Below, one piece after another: positions 35,823 through 44,686 of a stretch of DNA of 64,000 nt (within the stretch, counting starts at the first letter, position 1; each line of letters begins with the position of its first letter). The notes beneath the pieces were generated by a model. That model searched no databases. It was not told the DNA's origin and worked only from the letters and a program-made list of their open reading frames with translations. Position numbers and translations under genes: made by a program. The stretch covers positions 1 to 64,000 of the forward strand of contig NZ_FOCZ01000007.1 in NCBI RefSeq assembly GCF_900110245.1, written 5' to 3'. The stretch is from Niastella yeongjuensis (lineage in GTDB: Bacteria > Bacteroidota > Bacteroidia > Chitinophagales > Chitinophagaceae).

Positions 35823-37157
35823 TCATATCACTGAACTTTTAAAAACGGGAAGCACATTCATAATGTGAAGCAGGGCTGCGTGATCGGATATCTTTTGTCT
35901 GGGCGGGGCCTTTGTCTGTTTCTGTACATCGGTCAGTACGCTGTTATAGGCCTGTTGAATAATGGTTGCCACTTTATACCAGGTAAATGTATGACGCACA
36001 TGTTTAATGGCGTTTTTACATAGGGCAGTATGCAGCGGTGCATCATTCAACAGCTGGCATATTTTATCGGCAAGCTGGTCCGGATCGTGCGGCGGCACCA
36101 GGAAACCGGTATGCTCATCTACCACACTGTATTTAATACCACCCACATTACTGCCAATCACGGGCGTGCCGCAAGCCATGGCTTCCAGTGGCGTAATGCC
36201 AAAAGGTTCGTACCAGGGCGTGGAAATAAATACATCGGCAGCAGCATAATAATATTTCAATATCGAACGGGGCTTACGTCCTGTAAAGGTAACCAGGTCG
36301 TATACGCCGTTTTCAATAGCCACTTGTTGTAACCGGCCTATCTCCGGTGTTAACCCGGGATCGGGCTGATCGCTTTCGCCGCCCACTACCAGCAATTTCA
36401 AATTGCCACAGGTATAATGCCGGGCTATGCCCACGGCTCTTATCACATTGTCTACTCCTTTTCTGGGCACCATCCTGCCTAACTGCAGTATGATTTTGTC
36501 GTGTTGCGACAGCCGTAAAAAATCCCGCGCTACCGAACGCTCTACCGGATAAAAATCCCTTGGGTTGAACCCGCAGGGCACAATTACAATACGTGCGGGA
36601 TCGGCGTCATAATGTTCCATCAGGTCTTCTTTGTCCTGCGGGCATTCGGCAATCAGTAAATTGGCATCGGCTACAATATGCTTTTCAATAATTGTTCTTT
36701 CGGGTGGAAAGGCATCCTGTTGTTTCTGATGCAGCTTGCGCACCAGTCCCAACGCATGAAAGGTGACTACATACGGTATGCCGGTTGCCTTTTTTATGTT
36801 CGAGGCTACCAGGGCCGACATAAAAAAATGCGCATGGATCAACTCATAATACAGTTCCTGCGTGCTCATAAAAAACAGCATTTGAAAAGTAAATTCCTGC
36901 ATGTACTTCAACAGCTGTTCTTTGGGAACATAGGAACGCGGCCCCGCCGTAACATGAATAACCCGAACACCGGGTTTCCATTCCACGATATCGGGCATTT
37001 CGGTATTGTCCCTTCTTGTATAAATATCGATCTGGTATCCCTTGCGTGCCAGCTGCATGCTCAATTCGGCCACATATACATTTTGTCCGCCATTATCGAT
37101 GCCGCCCGGCAGGGCCAGGGGCGAAGCATGTTCACTGATAAATGCGATGTTCTTCAT
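35823..37157 (-). CDS. glycosyltransferase family 4-like protein
   Basis: A 444-residue GT-B retaining glycosyltransferase. The N-terminal acceptor domain starts [23 protein letters not shown], as in MshA and sucrose-phosphate-synthase-like enzymes, and the donor domain has [15 protein letters not shown] and the E-x7-E motif [24 protein letters not shown]. It probably glycosylates a cell-surface or small-molecule acceptor. It overlaps the upstream glycosyltransferase by 4 bp, so the pair is co-translated. The donor and acceptor are unknown. Confidence 0.93.
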   Translation of the reverse strand: MKNIAFISEHASPLALPGGIDNGGQNVYVAELSMQLARKGYQIDIYTRRDNTEMPDIVEWKPGVRVIHVTAGPRSYVPKEQLLKYMQEFTFQMLFFMSTQELYYELIHAHFFMSALVASNIKKATGIPYVVTFHALGLVRKLHQKQQDAFPPERTIIEKHIVADANLLIAECPQDKEDLMEHYDADPARIVIVPCGFNPRDFYPVERSVARDFLRLSQHDKIILQLGRMVPRKGVDNVIRAVGIARHYTCGNLKLLVVGGESDQPDPGLTPEIGRLQQVAIENGVYDLVTFTGRKPRSILKYYYAAADVFISTPWYEPFGITPLEAMACGTPVIGSNVGGIKYSVVDEHTGFLVPPHDPDQLADKICQLLNDAPLHTALCKNAIKHVRHTFTWYKVATIIQQAYNSVLTDVQKQTKAPPRQKISDHAALLHIMNVLPVFKSSVI

Positions 37158-38134
37158 ACGGTCATCATTTTTTTATTGATAGCAAATTCAAAAACCTCAT
37201 TCCATTCTCTGATGAACCGTTCCATATTGAATTGTTCCTGCGCAACAGCATGGCCACGCTGCCCCATGGTGGTGGCCAACGGCAGGTTATTTAACAATAA
37301 TTTCATCCCTGCTATCAGCGCATCGACATCAGTATTGATAAAGGCCGATTCGCCATTGGTAAGCAGGTTGGCGTATTCTGTAGTGGCGAGCGATACCACC
37401 GGTATACCGGCCATCATGGCTTCGCATACGAAAAGACCAAAACTGGTATGCCGGATGGGATTGAATAAAAACCGGTAACGGGTAGTGAACGCGGTTAAAC
37501 GGGGAAACAATACCTCACCCAACCCCCCATATTGTTCCGTGCCTATGCCGGCCAGGTCAATGGGTACTTCTGCGCGTACGCGGTCATAAATATCCCAGCC
37601 GGTTGTTCGGCCGCGCTCCTTTATGTGGTTGATCACTACAATTCCTTTCTTTAATTCGCCTGTATAAGTATGGGAAGCCTCGGTAATGCCATGCTGAATG
37701 ACGCGTACCATCGGTACATTGTTCTTCCACATCAGCTTATTATAATGGGTAACATGCACCAATACCACCCTGGGATCGTACAATGGATGTGAAGAATCTA
37801 CCGCATACGGCGAGGGCGCATTGTGCTCTAAATAAACAGCCGGTAATTTTCGTTGCTCGGCTGACAGTATTTCATACTGATCGATGCGGAAATTCTTTTC
37901 CGACTGAAACAGGATACAATCAAAATCCAGGGCTTTCACATGCGAAACCGGCACCTCTATTACATTATCGCCAAATAAAAATGTTTTTCCCCGGCCATAA
38001 TAGCCTTCATTCTTTTTATCATTTACCGGAATGTAAATATCAAAATTGCATTGAGATAAATAGTACAAATAACTTCCATGAATGTGCCAGGTAAATATTT
38101 TCAACCTGTCAGGCTGATGAGATCTTGAAATCAT
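37154..38134 (-). CDS. glycosyltransferase (GT-B family)
   Basis: A 326-residue protein with the C-terminal GT-B donor-binding half: [24 protein letters not shown] is the E-x7-E-like region, followed by a [11 protein letters not shown]-like end segment. The N-terminal half has short conserved strands and [10 protein letters not shown]. Only part of the family features are clear, so the subfamily is open. It is the first gene of a two-gene unit. Upstream on the same strand lie an unexplained gap and an intact-looking terminator behind a TPP riboswitch. Confidence 0.82.
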   Translation of the reverse strand: MISRSHQPDRLKIFTWHIHGSYLYYLSQCNFDIYIPVNDKKNEGYYGRGKTFLFGDNVIEVPVSHVKALDFDCILFQSEKNFRIDQYEILSAEQRKLPAVYLEHNAPSPYAVDSSHPLYDPRVVLVHVTHYNKLMWKNNVPMVRVIQHGITEASHTYTGELKKGIVVINHIKERGRTTGWDIYDRVRAEVPIDLAGIGTEQYGGLGEVLFPRLTAFTTRYRFLFNPIRHTSFGLFVCEAMMAGIPVVSLATTEYANLLTNGESAFINTDVDALIAGMKLLLNNLPLATTMGQRGHAVAQEQFNMERFIREWNEVFEFAINKKMMTV

Positions 38135-38417
38135 AAATAATAGCTTATTTGAAATAGCTGTAGGAACGACTTAAAAAAGAATGCCGCGAGATCTTGTGGA
38201 AAAAGTATAGCTTTAAGTCTACAGGTCACGCTGTATTGTTTGGGAATTTGGGCCATCTTAACGGGTTGGTTTGCCTGGAAAAGATTATGCAACACCTCCC
38301 GCTTTTCATCGCAATGATTCTACGTATTTCTCGCGCTGTACACGATCTGCTCAAAAAAGAACGCGCATTATCAAAATTCAGCAGCCTCCAACCAGGCGAG
38401 AAGCGATTTATTATAGC
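38135..38417. other. gap between glycosyltransferase and riboswitch terminator
   Basis: 283 bp with no reading frame of plausible coding character on the minus strand. A 75-codon plus-strand frame exists but has no ribosome-binding site or family likeness. This is where a thiamin gene would be expected downstream of the riboswitch. Confidence 0.6.
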
Positions 38418-38447
38418 ATAAAAAAAGACTCCGGATGTACCGGAGTC
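38418..38447 (-). terminator. rho-independent terminator of the TPP riboswitch
   Basis: On the minus strand GACTCCGG/CCGGAGTC forms an 8-bp stem with a 5-nt loop, followed by seven T. It begins about 15 bp after the aptamer and looks like its expression platform. Confidence 0.88.
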
Positions 38448-38449
38448 CC

Positions 38450-38545
38450 TGTTAATTTCTCTCCCTTCGCTGGCATTATCCAGATCAGGTTATAAGGGTC
38501 TGTTCTCAGATCTCGCATTTCTGTTTATACTCCAATATTTCAGGA
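38450..38545 (-). promoter_or_regulatory. TPP (THI-box) riboswitch aptamer, apparently orphan
   Basis: On the minus strand the sequence reads CTGAGA, then ACCC, then ACCTGATCTGGATAATGCC and AGCGAAGGGA, matching the J3/2 and P4/P5 part of the thiamin pyrophosphate aptamer. The 5' half (TTGGAGTATAAACAG onward) keeps GGAG but pairs poorly in P1-P3. An intrinsic terminator follows. No thiamin biosynthesis or transport gene lies downstream; the next gene is a glycosyltransferase 283 bp further on. Confidence 0.85.
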
Positions 38546-38780
38546 TATAAACCTTGCTTTACAAAACCACCCCTTTATGAGAAATATCTATGGTAAAAGC
38601 TATAAAATATGTGCCAGTACAATTGAACAGGAATGCTACATCTATACGTACCATATTGAGGAAATAGTTCAGCATGAAAATCCCAGTTGAAAATTATTAA
38701 ACAGCATATATAAACAACCCCTTCGCATCAAAATTGCAGGTATTATTATTCCAATTATCTAACGTTTAAACACTTTTGTT

Positions 38781-39932
38781 ATGCAAAGAAGAGAACGGCA
38801 GAGCCGGCAGGATTACAGCCGCCGGCAAAATGAAGGAAACCGTGGTCGTTACGGATCACAAGGTGACTATGGAGACTTTGGACGTCAGCAGGGACAAGGC
38901 AGAATGGGTGGTTACGGCCAACAAACGAATTATGGTTACAGGGAACAGAATGACAGGAACAGATACAAAGGTGACTATGGACAGCATAGAGGGTATGGCA
39001 ACTATGACCAGGGAAATTATGGACAACGTGGCAACTATGGTTATCAACAAGGCGGAAACTGGGGTCAGAACCAGGGATATGGTTCACAGCAGGGAGGCTT
39101 TGGTGGGTATGGTCACGAAGGCCAATATGGTCAGCGGGGACGTTACGGAGGCCAGCAAGGTGGTTACGGTGGATATGGCCAGCAAGGTGGTGGTGGCTGG
39201 AGCGGACAGCAAGGCCGTCAGGGAGGCTGGGGTGGCATGCAGGGCGGCTCTGGCGGTTGGGGACAACACCAGGGATATGGCCAGCACAGCGGCTATGGCC
39301 AATATGGACAGGGTGAAGATGACTATGATGAAGATTATAACCCCATGGTCTCACAGGGACGTTATCGTGGCAATGAGGAAGAAGAAGAAGATTATGGTCA
39401 GGATTATCGCGGCGGAGATGAAAACGATGATGATTACGATATGCAGGGCCGTTATGGTGAAGAAGGAGAAGAAGAGGGTTTCGATGAAGATGACGACGGT
39501 TATAAAGACTGGCAACACCAGATGGGCCATTCCCGCCGGGGTTTTGGCAGCATGCAGCATGAACAGGGCCACGGGCAGCGCATGTATGGCATGGGCAACC
39601 AATACGAACAGGAGCATGCATACGATCAGGGATACAACACCGGCCAGGGCCGTTATGGCCAGGAGGAAGAAGATGACTACAGTGCATGGCCACAGGGAAA
39701 CCGCGGCATGGGCAGAAGCAGCTATGGCAGCTCCGGCACTTCACGTCGTGGCTTTGCCAGCATGCCAAAAGAAGAAGTACGCCGCATAGGCCGGATGGGC
39801 GGTGAGGCGTCACATAAAAACCAGGGCATGAATAACCGCTCTACTTCCGGCAACCGTTCCCAAATGGGTTCCGGTTCCAGTGGAAGAAAGAACCGCTCCG
39901 GTTCGAACCGCAGCAAAAGCAGTTCGAGATAA
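38781..39932 (+). CDS. prion-like Gly/Tyr/Gln-rich protein with KGG motifs
   Basis: A 383-residue low-complexity protein with no stable fold expected. Residues about 20-180 are dense in GYG, GQQG and RYG units; about 185-245 is an acidic patch; a Ser/Arg/Asn-rich basic tail ends it. Two KGG-type motifs occur, RRGFGSM near 251 and RRGFASMPKEEVRRIGRMGG near 320. KGG proteins such as YciG normally are about 60 residues; this one is six times longer. It is followed by a YciF/DUF892 gene, the usual partner. A role in stress or desiccation and in phase separation is inferred. Confidence 0.82.
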   Translation: MQRRERQSRQDYSRRQNEGNRGRYGSQGDYGDFGRQQGQGRMGGYGQQTNYGYREQNDRNRYKGDYGQHRGYGNYDQGNYGQRGNYGYQQGGNWGQNQGYGSQQGGFGGYGHEGQYGQRGRYGGQQGGYGGYGQQGGGGWSGQQGRQGGWGGMQGGSGGWGQHQGYGQHSGYGQYGQGEDDYDEDYNPMVSQGRYRGNEEEEEDYGQDYRGGDENDDDYDMQGRYGEEGEEEGFDEDDDGYKDWQHQMGHSRRGFGSMQHEQGHGQRMYGMGNQYEQEHAYDQGYNTGQGRYGQEEEDDYSAWPQGNRGMGRSSYGSSGTSRRGFASMPKEEVRRIGRMGGEASHKNQGMNNRSTSGNRSQMGSGSSGRKNRSGSNRSKSSSR

Positions 39933-39967
39933 ATAATTAGTTGTTTTATAGACAGGGTTATCCCCCC

Positions 39968-40003
39968 GAAGGATAGCGTGTTTGACACGCTGTCCTTCTT
40001 TTA
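39968..40003 (+). terminator. rho-independent terminator after KGG gene
   Basis: A 13-bp stem GAAGGATAGCGTG/CACGCTGTCCTTC (one G-T wobble) with a 5-nt loop is followed by TTTT. It lies between the KGG gene and the YciF gene, so read-through would be limited. Confidence 0.85.
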
Positions 40004-40036
40004 CCATCATTTTAATCATCCAAAATAGTTGGCATT

Positions 40037-40657
40037 ATGGCAACAACTACAGATACAGGAAAAAGAAACGGTCTTACACCAGATACAACAGAAACAAAAA
40101 AGAAGGGCAGCCTGCAACAGGAAGAATCGCCGTCCTTCTTACAGAAATTTTTTATTGATCAGTTAAAGGATATGTATTATGCCGAACAGGAATTACTAAA
40201 GGCATTGCCCGAGGTAAAAAATGCGGCCACTACCGAAGAGTTGGAAGATGCCATAGAAGACCATATGAAACAAACCGAACGCCATGTAAAACGGCTGGAG
40301 AAGATCTTTCATATGATCGGACAAAAACCGGAGGGCAAGAAATGTGAAGCCATGGACGGATTACTCAGGGAATGCAGGAACATCATACGGGAAACGGAAG
40401 AACATACCATGACCCGCGATGCCGCCCTGATCATCGCTGCACAAAAAATAGAACATTATGAAATAGCCTCCTACGGCGGACTGGTAGCCCTGGCCGTTAC
40501 CATGGGTATGGAGCGCGCAGCCGACATCCTCGATAAAACCTTAATGGAAGAAGAAGGTGCCGACAATATGCTCACCGACATTGCCGAAACCTACATCAAT
40601 GTAGAAGCCGAGCACGAAGGAGCCTATAGCTGGGATAAGAAGATATGGGTAGTTTAA
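40037..40657 (+). CDS. YciF/YciE-type ferritin-like protein (DUF892)
   Basis: A 206-residue four-helix protein. An N-terminal Lys/Thr/Glu-rich tail (about 1-35) precedes the domain [26 protein letters not shown]. Glu and His residues on the helices (e.g. [17 protein letters not shown] and [15 protein letters not shown]) can form the di-metal site of this family. YciE and YciF are coexpressed with the KGG protein YciG in enteric stress operons, which matches the arrangement here. Confidence 0.92.
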   Translation: MATTTDTGKRNGLTPDTTETKKKGSLQQEESPSFLQKFFIDQLKDMYYAEQELLKALPEVKNAATTEELEDAIEDHMKQTERHVKRLEKIFHMIGQKPEGKKCEAMDGLLRECRNIIRETEEHTMTRDAALIIAAQKIEHYEIASYGGLVALAVTMGMERAADILDKTLMEEEGADNMLTDIAETYINVEAEHEGAYSWDKKIWVV

Positions 40658-40765
40658 TGAAGGGCAGAAGGCAAAGGGCAGAAGGCAAAGGGCAAAGGGC
40701 AAAGGGCAGAAGGCAGAGGGCAGAGGGCAGAAGGCAGAGAGAATACAGTTTAAAGTTTAAAACGG
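40658..40765. repeat. heptamer repeat block 4, left half
   Basis: At least eight RGGCAGA/GGGCAAA units in tandem, then GAATACAG and TTTAAAGTTTAAAA. Confidence 0.85.
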
Positions 40766-40800
40766 AAATCCCGGATCATTATGGTCCGGGGATTTTCTAT
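40766..40800. terminator. hairpin between convergent genes
   Basis: AAATCCCGGA pairs with TCCGGGGATTT with one bulge, followed on the plus strand by TCTATTTG and on the minus strand by a TTCCG context. It is a probable bidirectional terminator between YciF and the convergent hydrolase. Confidence 0.65.
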
Positions 40801-40879
40801 TTGGTGGGACTTTAATGTATTTGCTTTAGGCTTTTGCTTTAGTCTTGCATTTGCTACTTACAGCCCCATTGCCCTTTCT

Positions 40880-40919
40880 TCAAATCTCTGCCCTCTGCCC
40901 TTTGCCTTCTGCCCTTCTC
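40880..40919. repeat. heptamer repeat block 4, right half (inverted)
   Basis: TCTGCCCTCTGCCCTTTGCC and further TTCTGCCC units, the inverted counterpart of the block at 40658. Confidence 0.85.
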
Positions 40920-42338
40920 TTATCTCATAAGGCTTTCTATCTTGGCAAAGTTGATCGGCCTTCCTGCAAAGTCATTCTGCGCATGCAGCCTTGCTTTGTC
41001 ATTAAAGCCATACTCCACTGCTTTCAGCAGATCGGCTTCAACGGCTGCCATATCATTCAAACGGGCATGAAGGATAGCAGAAAAATACCAGGCTTCACTA
41101 TTGGTTGGATCAACCAGTTTATACAGGTTCACATAATATTCAGCGCCCACATCGCGGTGGTTGCCTACGAGTTGATTACTGAAAGAATAAAAAGCCAGCG
41201 ACAAATACGCCAGTAAGCGTTGATACATGGCGCCCCGTGCGGTAGGCGATTTTGCTTTTGTTTGCAGATCGGCCACTTCCTTTTTCCAGTACTCCACATC
41301 GCCGCCGTTAAACTGCTGCATGTAGTTGGCCTTTATTGTTGCTTCCTCCTGCAGCAATTGTTGCCGCTCCTGGTTCTGTTCTTTAAAGGCTTGCTGGTTC
41401 ATCAGGGACGTCGCTTTCTTACTAAAGAAGGCAGCTTCAGATGATAAGCCACTCAGCAGGTTGCTGGCCAGTGTACATTCAGCCACTGCTTTCAACAGGT
41501 TATTTTCTTTGGTGTAAATGTCTACAGCTATTTTACTGTCGGCTACAAAGGAATTGATGAGCGTTGTATTAACAGGTAACTGTTTTTTGCGCATGGCATC
41601 GAATTGAAAACCGGCGAAAGCGATGTCCATTGTCTTTTCGGGTGCCCATTCATGTTTGCCATTGAAGAGCATCAGGCGGTGGGGGGTGTTGGTTTTATCG
41701 AGTGCAGCCGAAACAGCAACCAGGTCACTCATGTTCATATCACCCTCGCCGGCTATGCCGGTAAAGCTGAATGCATAGTTACTAACTTCGGCGCCATCCG
41801 GCAAACCAGCCCCATTGGCAATTACGCCTTTTATTTCGGCATGGTTCAAGGCGGCAAAACCGGCTACTTTGGCGCCGCCGGAAAAACCGGCGGTATATAT
41901 CCGTTGTTGATCTATCTTAAAACGCTGCTTTGTGTCGGCCGACAATATTTGCCAGATGGCATCAGTAACCTGCCAGTCGTTCCCGTTCTTTGAGTTATTA
42001 CTGCCTATCAGCAGAAAACCGTATTTATCGGCCAGTGCTTTGTACTTCTCCAGGGGTAGGGCCCCGCTGGCATGCGGATCAAAAAAGTAGATCACCGGCA
42101 GGGCTTTTTTATTCCCGATGGCAGGAATATAAGCGGCGTATGACTGCTCCGCATCTGCCACACAGGTGATGGTGTCGATCACTTTACCAACCGCAAAAGA
42201 ATCGATCTGCGCAACTGGTGCAACTACAAAGCTATCTTTCACAGGCACCCGGTGCCCGGTAGCCACAGTAGGATTATTGGCGCAGGCTTCGGCCCAAAAA
42301 GCAGCCATTAACAAGCCAGTGCAGGTGAGTAGTTTCAT
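40920..42338 (-). CDS. probable exported alpha/beta hydrolase with C-terminal repeats
   Basis: A 472-residue protein with a signal peptide (LLTCTGLLMAAFWAEACANN; a possible lipobox around AEAC). Residues about 75-260 form an alpha/beta hydrolase domain: PVIYFFDPHASG near the oxyanion loop, GFSGGAKVAG is the nucleophile elbow, and a His follows NGKHEWAPE. The C-terminal half has TPR-like helices (AWYFSAILHARLNDMAAVEADLLKA). It may process a peptide or ester in the periplasm. The substrate is unknown. Confidence 0.75.
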   Translation of the reverse strand: MKLLTCTGLLMAAFWAEACANNPTVATGHRVPVKDSFVVAPVAQIDSFAVGKVIDTITCVADAEQSYAAYIPAIGNKKALPVIYFFDPHASGALPLEKYKALADKYGFLLIGSNNSKNGNDWQVTDAIWQILSADTKQRFKIDQQRIYTAGFSGGAKVAGFAALNHAEIKGVIANGAGLPDGAEVSNYAFSFTGIAGEGDMNMSDLVAVSAALDKTNTPHRLMLFNGKHEWAPEKTMDIAFAGFQFDAMRKKQLPVNTTLINSFVADSKIAVDIYTKENNLLKAVAECTLASNLLSGLSSEAAFFSKKATSLMNQQAFKEQNQERQQLLQEEATIKANYMQQFNGGDVEYWKKEVADLQTKAKSPTARGAMYQRLLAYLSLAFYSFSNQLVGNHRDVGAEYYVNLYKLVDPTNSEAWYFSAILHARLNDMAAVEADLLKAVEYGFNDKARLHAQNDFAGRPINFAKIESLMR

Positions 42339-42365
42339 ATGGCATCAAAGATATAATAAGCTTTA

Positions 42366-42401
42366 ATAAAACAAAAGGCAGGTCCAAAAAGACCCGCCTT
42401 T
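42366..42401 (-). terminator. rho-independent terminator after LLM oxidoreductase
   Basis: On the minus strand AAAGGCGGGTC/GACCTGCCTTT (one mismatch) is followed by TTTTGTTTTATT. Confidence 0.8.
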
Positions 42402-42461
42402 CAACTATAAACTTAAAACATTCAACTTTAAACTTTCAACTTAAAACTTTGAACTTTCAAC
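42402..42461. repeat. heptamer repeat block 5
   Basis: AACTTTA, AACTTTC, AACTTAA and AACTTTG units in tandem with 7-bp period, running up to the stop codon of the LLM gene. Confidence 0.8.
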
Positions 42462-43496
42462 TTACTTCTTAGTATATTTCCTCACTTCCGGCGCTACTTT
42501 TGTTCCCAACAATTCAATAGCTTTCATCACTTTGTCATGCGGCATGGTGCCTACGCTTATATGCAACAGGAAACGGGTGAGGCCCAGCAGTTCCTGTTCG
42601 TACAGGATCTTTTCAGTAACCTCCTGCGGACTGCCAACAACCAATGCTCCGCGTTTGCTGCGCATGTGGTCAAAGGCCTGGCGCGTCATGGGCTGCCAGC
42701 CACGTTCTTTTCCCAGCTGTGTCATTACATAATTGTAGGAAGGATAAAATTCATCTGCAGCCTGTTGGGAGGTTTCGGCAATATACCCGTGTGAATGCAC
42801 GGCTAATTGGAGTTTTTGCTCATCATGACCGGATTTCTTATACGTGTTCCGGTACAATTGTGCCAGACCGGCAAAGTTATCGGGACTGCCGCCAATGATG
42901 GCCATAGCCAGGGGTAAGCCGTAGGAAGCGGCGCGCATGACCGATTGCGGAGTACCACCCACGGCTACCCATACCGGTAATTCAGCCTGATAGGGGCGGG
43001 GATAGATGCCCAGGTTATCGATAGCCGGACGGAACTTTCCCTTCCAGCTTACTTTTTCGTTTTTAGTCAGTTCAACCAGCAGATCGAGCTTTTCGGCAAA
43101 CAGGTCGTCGTAATCGTTCAGGTTGTACCCAAACAGCGGAAACGATTCAATAAATGATCCGCGACCCGCCATGATCTCTGCCCGGCCATCGCTGATCAGG
43201 TCAACCGTGGCAAAGTCCTGGAACACCCGAACCGGGTCTGCAGAACTTAAGACGGTCACGGCGCTGCTTAGCTTTAATTTCTTGGTTTTGGCAGCGGCTG
43301 CAGCCAGAATAACAGCAGGGGAGGAGGCGATGAAATCGGGCCGGTGGTGCTCACCAACCGCAAAAACATCCAGTCCTACCTGGTCCATCAATTCCACTTC
43401 TTCCATCAGGTCTTTCATGCGCTGATGTTGCGAAATACTTTTCCCCGTAGCCGGGTCGGGTGTTAATTCAACAAACGTACTGATACCAATTTCCAT
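42462..43496 (-). CDS. LLM-class flavin-dependent oxidoreductase
   Basis: A 344-residue TIM-barrel flavoprotein of the bacterial luciferase-like class. It opens [15 protein letters not shown], contains [46 protein letters not shown] and the flavin-binding segment around [30 protein letters not shown]. The family includes YhbW-like monooxygenases. It is a single gene with its own terminator, next to a TetR gene on the other strand. The substrate is unknown. Confidence 0.93.
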   Translation of the reverse strand: MEIGISTFVELTPDPATGKSISQHQRMKDLMEEVELMDQVGLDVFAVGEHHRPDFIASSPAVILAAAAAKTKKLKLSSAVTVLSSADPVRVFQDFATVDLISDGRAEIMAGRGSFIESFPLFGYNLNDYDDLFAEKLDLLVELTKNEKVSWKGKFRPAIDNLGIYPRPYQAELPVWVAVGGTPQSVMRAASYGLPLAMAIIGGSPDNFAGLAQLYRNTYKKSGHDEQKLQLAVHSHGYIAETSQQAADEFYPSYNYVMTQLGKERGWQPMTRQAFDHMRSKRGALVVGSPQEVTEKILYEQELLGLTRFLLHISVGTMPHDKVMKAIELLGTKVAPEVRKYTKK

Positions 43497-43550
43497 GTTA
43501 TGATTGTTCCTCTTTTTTATATGATTGTTTCGCTTATAAGTATTAGATGC

Positions 43551-43700
43551 GGGCAGAGGGCAGAAGGCAGAGGGCAGAGAGAAAACAGTTTAAAGTTTAA
43601 AGCTCTAAGTTGAGAGCTGAACGCTAAATGCCATTAATCGCGAACCCGATAAATGGAGTAATCCATCTCTGCCCTTTGCCCTTTGCCTTCTGCCCTTCTA
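43551..43700. repeat. heptamer repeat block 6
   Basis: GGGCAGAGGGCAGAAGGCAG on the left, a TTTAAAG array with AAAACAG, and inverted TCTGCCCTTTGCCCTTTGCC on the right. About 75 bp of other sequence lies between. Confidence 0.85.
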
Positions 43701-43773
43701 ATCAACCAAAAGTATATCAATTTCGTTCATCCCCCGTACTATACAAAAGGGAAGCGGCCCGGCTTCAAATCAG

Positions 43774-43787
43774 ACAGACTTGTCTGT
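43774..43787. promoter_or_regulatory. TetR operator, site 1 (ACAGACTTGTCTGT)
   Basis: A 14-bp inverted repeat ACAGAC-TT-GTCTGT, 16 bp before the tetR -7 element, overlapping the -33 region. The same 14 bp occurs at 44533 and 44639. Confidence 0.85.
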
Positions 43788-43802
43788 TTCATTTAACTGG
43801 TG

Positions 43803-43810
43803 TAGCTTTG
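43803..43810 (+). promoter_or_regulatory. -7 promoter element (TAGCTTTG) of tetR, likely leaderless
   Basis: TAGCTTTG fits TAnnTTTG and ends 4 bp before the tetR ATG. Confidence 0.7.
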
Positions 43811-43814
43811 TTGT

Positions 43815-44363
43815 ATGACTACGGACAGGAAAAATTCAATAAAACAGACTGTTATCGATACTGCTTCCCGCCTGTTCTATAAACAGGGGTATGGAAATAC
43901 CGGTATCAACCAGATTGTGGAGGAGTCAGGGGTGGTGAAGTCCTCTTTGTATACGGCTTTCAGAACCAAGGAAGACATTCTGATGGCTTACCTCGAAACG
44001 GCAGGCGAAGCCACCGATAAGGCATTAAAGCAGGCTTCGGAAAAAGGAAACAGTCCCAAAGAAAAAGTACTGGCGGTATTTGATTACCTGATCGACCTGG
44101 TGCAGCAAAAAGAATACAACGGCTGTAATTTCCTCAATATAATCGCAGAGATCCCGGCCGGTACGGAACGCGTGGTAAAACAGATCCAGCATCAGAAAAA
44201 CAACGTGCGTACGTTGTTCACGCAGCTGTTGACGCCCATCGGAAAAGAACAACTGGCCGATGAGATCTATGTACTGTTCGAAGGCTCACTCATGGCCAAT
44301 AAAGTACATAACCGGGTATGGCCCATTGAACGCGCCAAAAACATCATCAACCACTTATTATAG
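43815..44363 (+). CDS. TetR/AcrR-family repressor
   Basis: A 182-residue repressor. The N-terminal HTH (IKQTVIDTASRLFYKQGYGNTGINQIVEESGVVKSSLYTAF, spanning residues about 9-50) is typical. The C-terminal ligand domain contains KEYNGCNFLNIIAEIP, where the Cys could react with an electrophile, as in NemR-like repressors. An operator sits in its own promoter and two more precede the hydrolase operon downstream, so it autoregulates and represses those genes. Confidence 0.92.
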   Translation: MTTDRKNSIKQTVIDTASRLFYKQGYGNTGINQIVEESGVVKSSLYTAFRTKEDILMAYLETAGEATDKALKQASEKGNSPKEKVLAVFDYLIDLVQQKEYNGCNFLNIIAEIPAGTERVVKQIQHQKNNVRTLFTQLLTPIGKEQLADEIYVLFEGSLMANKVHNRVWPIERAKNIINHLL

Positions 44364-44532
44364 CCCGGTTTCAGGAATCCCTTCCCGGGAGGAGCAGGGG
44401 TGGTTGTATTTCCCTCTGCCACTGCCTTTGGCATTTCTTTCTGCCTCGCCCGACGAATCCGGCAACTGGCGGAGGAGTAGCGTCGTCTGCCCGTTGTTCA
44501 TAAAATCGGCAAAATCTTCTAAATAAATAAAA

Positions 44533-44546
44533 ACAGACTTGTCTGT
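44533..44546. promoter_or_regulatory. TetR operator, site 2
   Basis: ACAGACTTGTCTGT, identical to site 1, with 16 bp to the TACCTTTG -7 element of the hydrolase promoter. Confidence 0.85.
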
Positions 44547-44562
44547 TTCAAGCCTTTTCCTT

Positions 44563-44570
44563 TACCTTTG
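44563..44570 (+). promoter_or_regulatory. -7 promoter element (TACCTTTG) of hydrolase-SDR operon
   Basis: TACCTTTG fits TAnnTTTG and is placed relative to operator 2 just as the tetR promoter is to operator 1. It implies a 5' leader of about 110 bp. Confidence 0.7.
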
Positions 44571-44638
44571 ATTTGTCAAAGGAGCCGTAACAATAGTTAA
44601 CCTGGTATTTGCATGTCCTCGCTCTTTTGCTATAAAAA

Positions 44639-44652
44639 ACAGACTTGTCTGT
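44639..44652. promoter_or_regulatory. TetR operator, site 3
   Basis: A third identical ACAGACTTGTCTGT, inside the predicted leader and 34 bp before the hydrolase ATG. It could block elongation or serve in looping. Confidence 0.8.
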
Positions 44653-44686
44653 ATTTATTCGCCCGGTAAATATAAAACCAATAAAT

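Noticed and set aside
38194-38421. 75-codon plus-strand frame between the glycosyltransferase and riboswitch
   Set aside because: No ribosome-binding site, ends in the riboswitch terminator and has no protein-like pattern.
38776-39813. Long open frames in two other frames over the KGG gene (337 codons plus strand, 344 codons minus strand)
   Set aside because: They arise from the repetitive GGN/CAR/TAY codons. The chosen frame has the KGG motifs, an ATG and a matching partner gene; the others give Met/Thr/Val- or His/Cys-rich nonsense.
44260-44526. 88-codon plus-strand frame after tetR
   Set aside because: It starts inside tetR in another frame and has no features.
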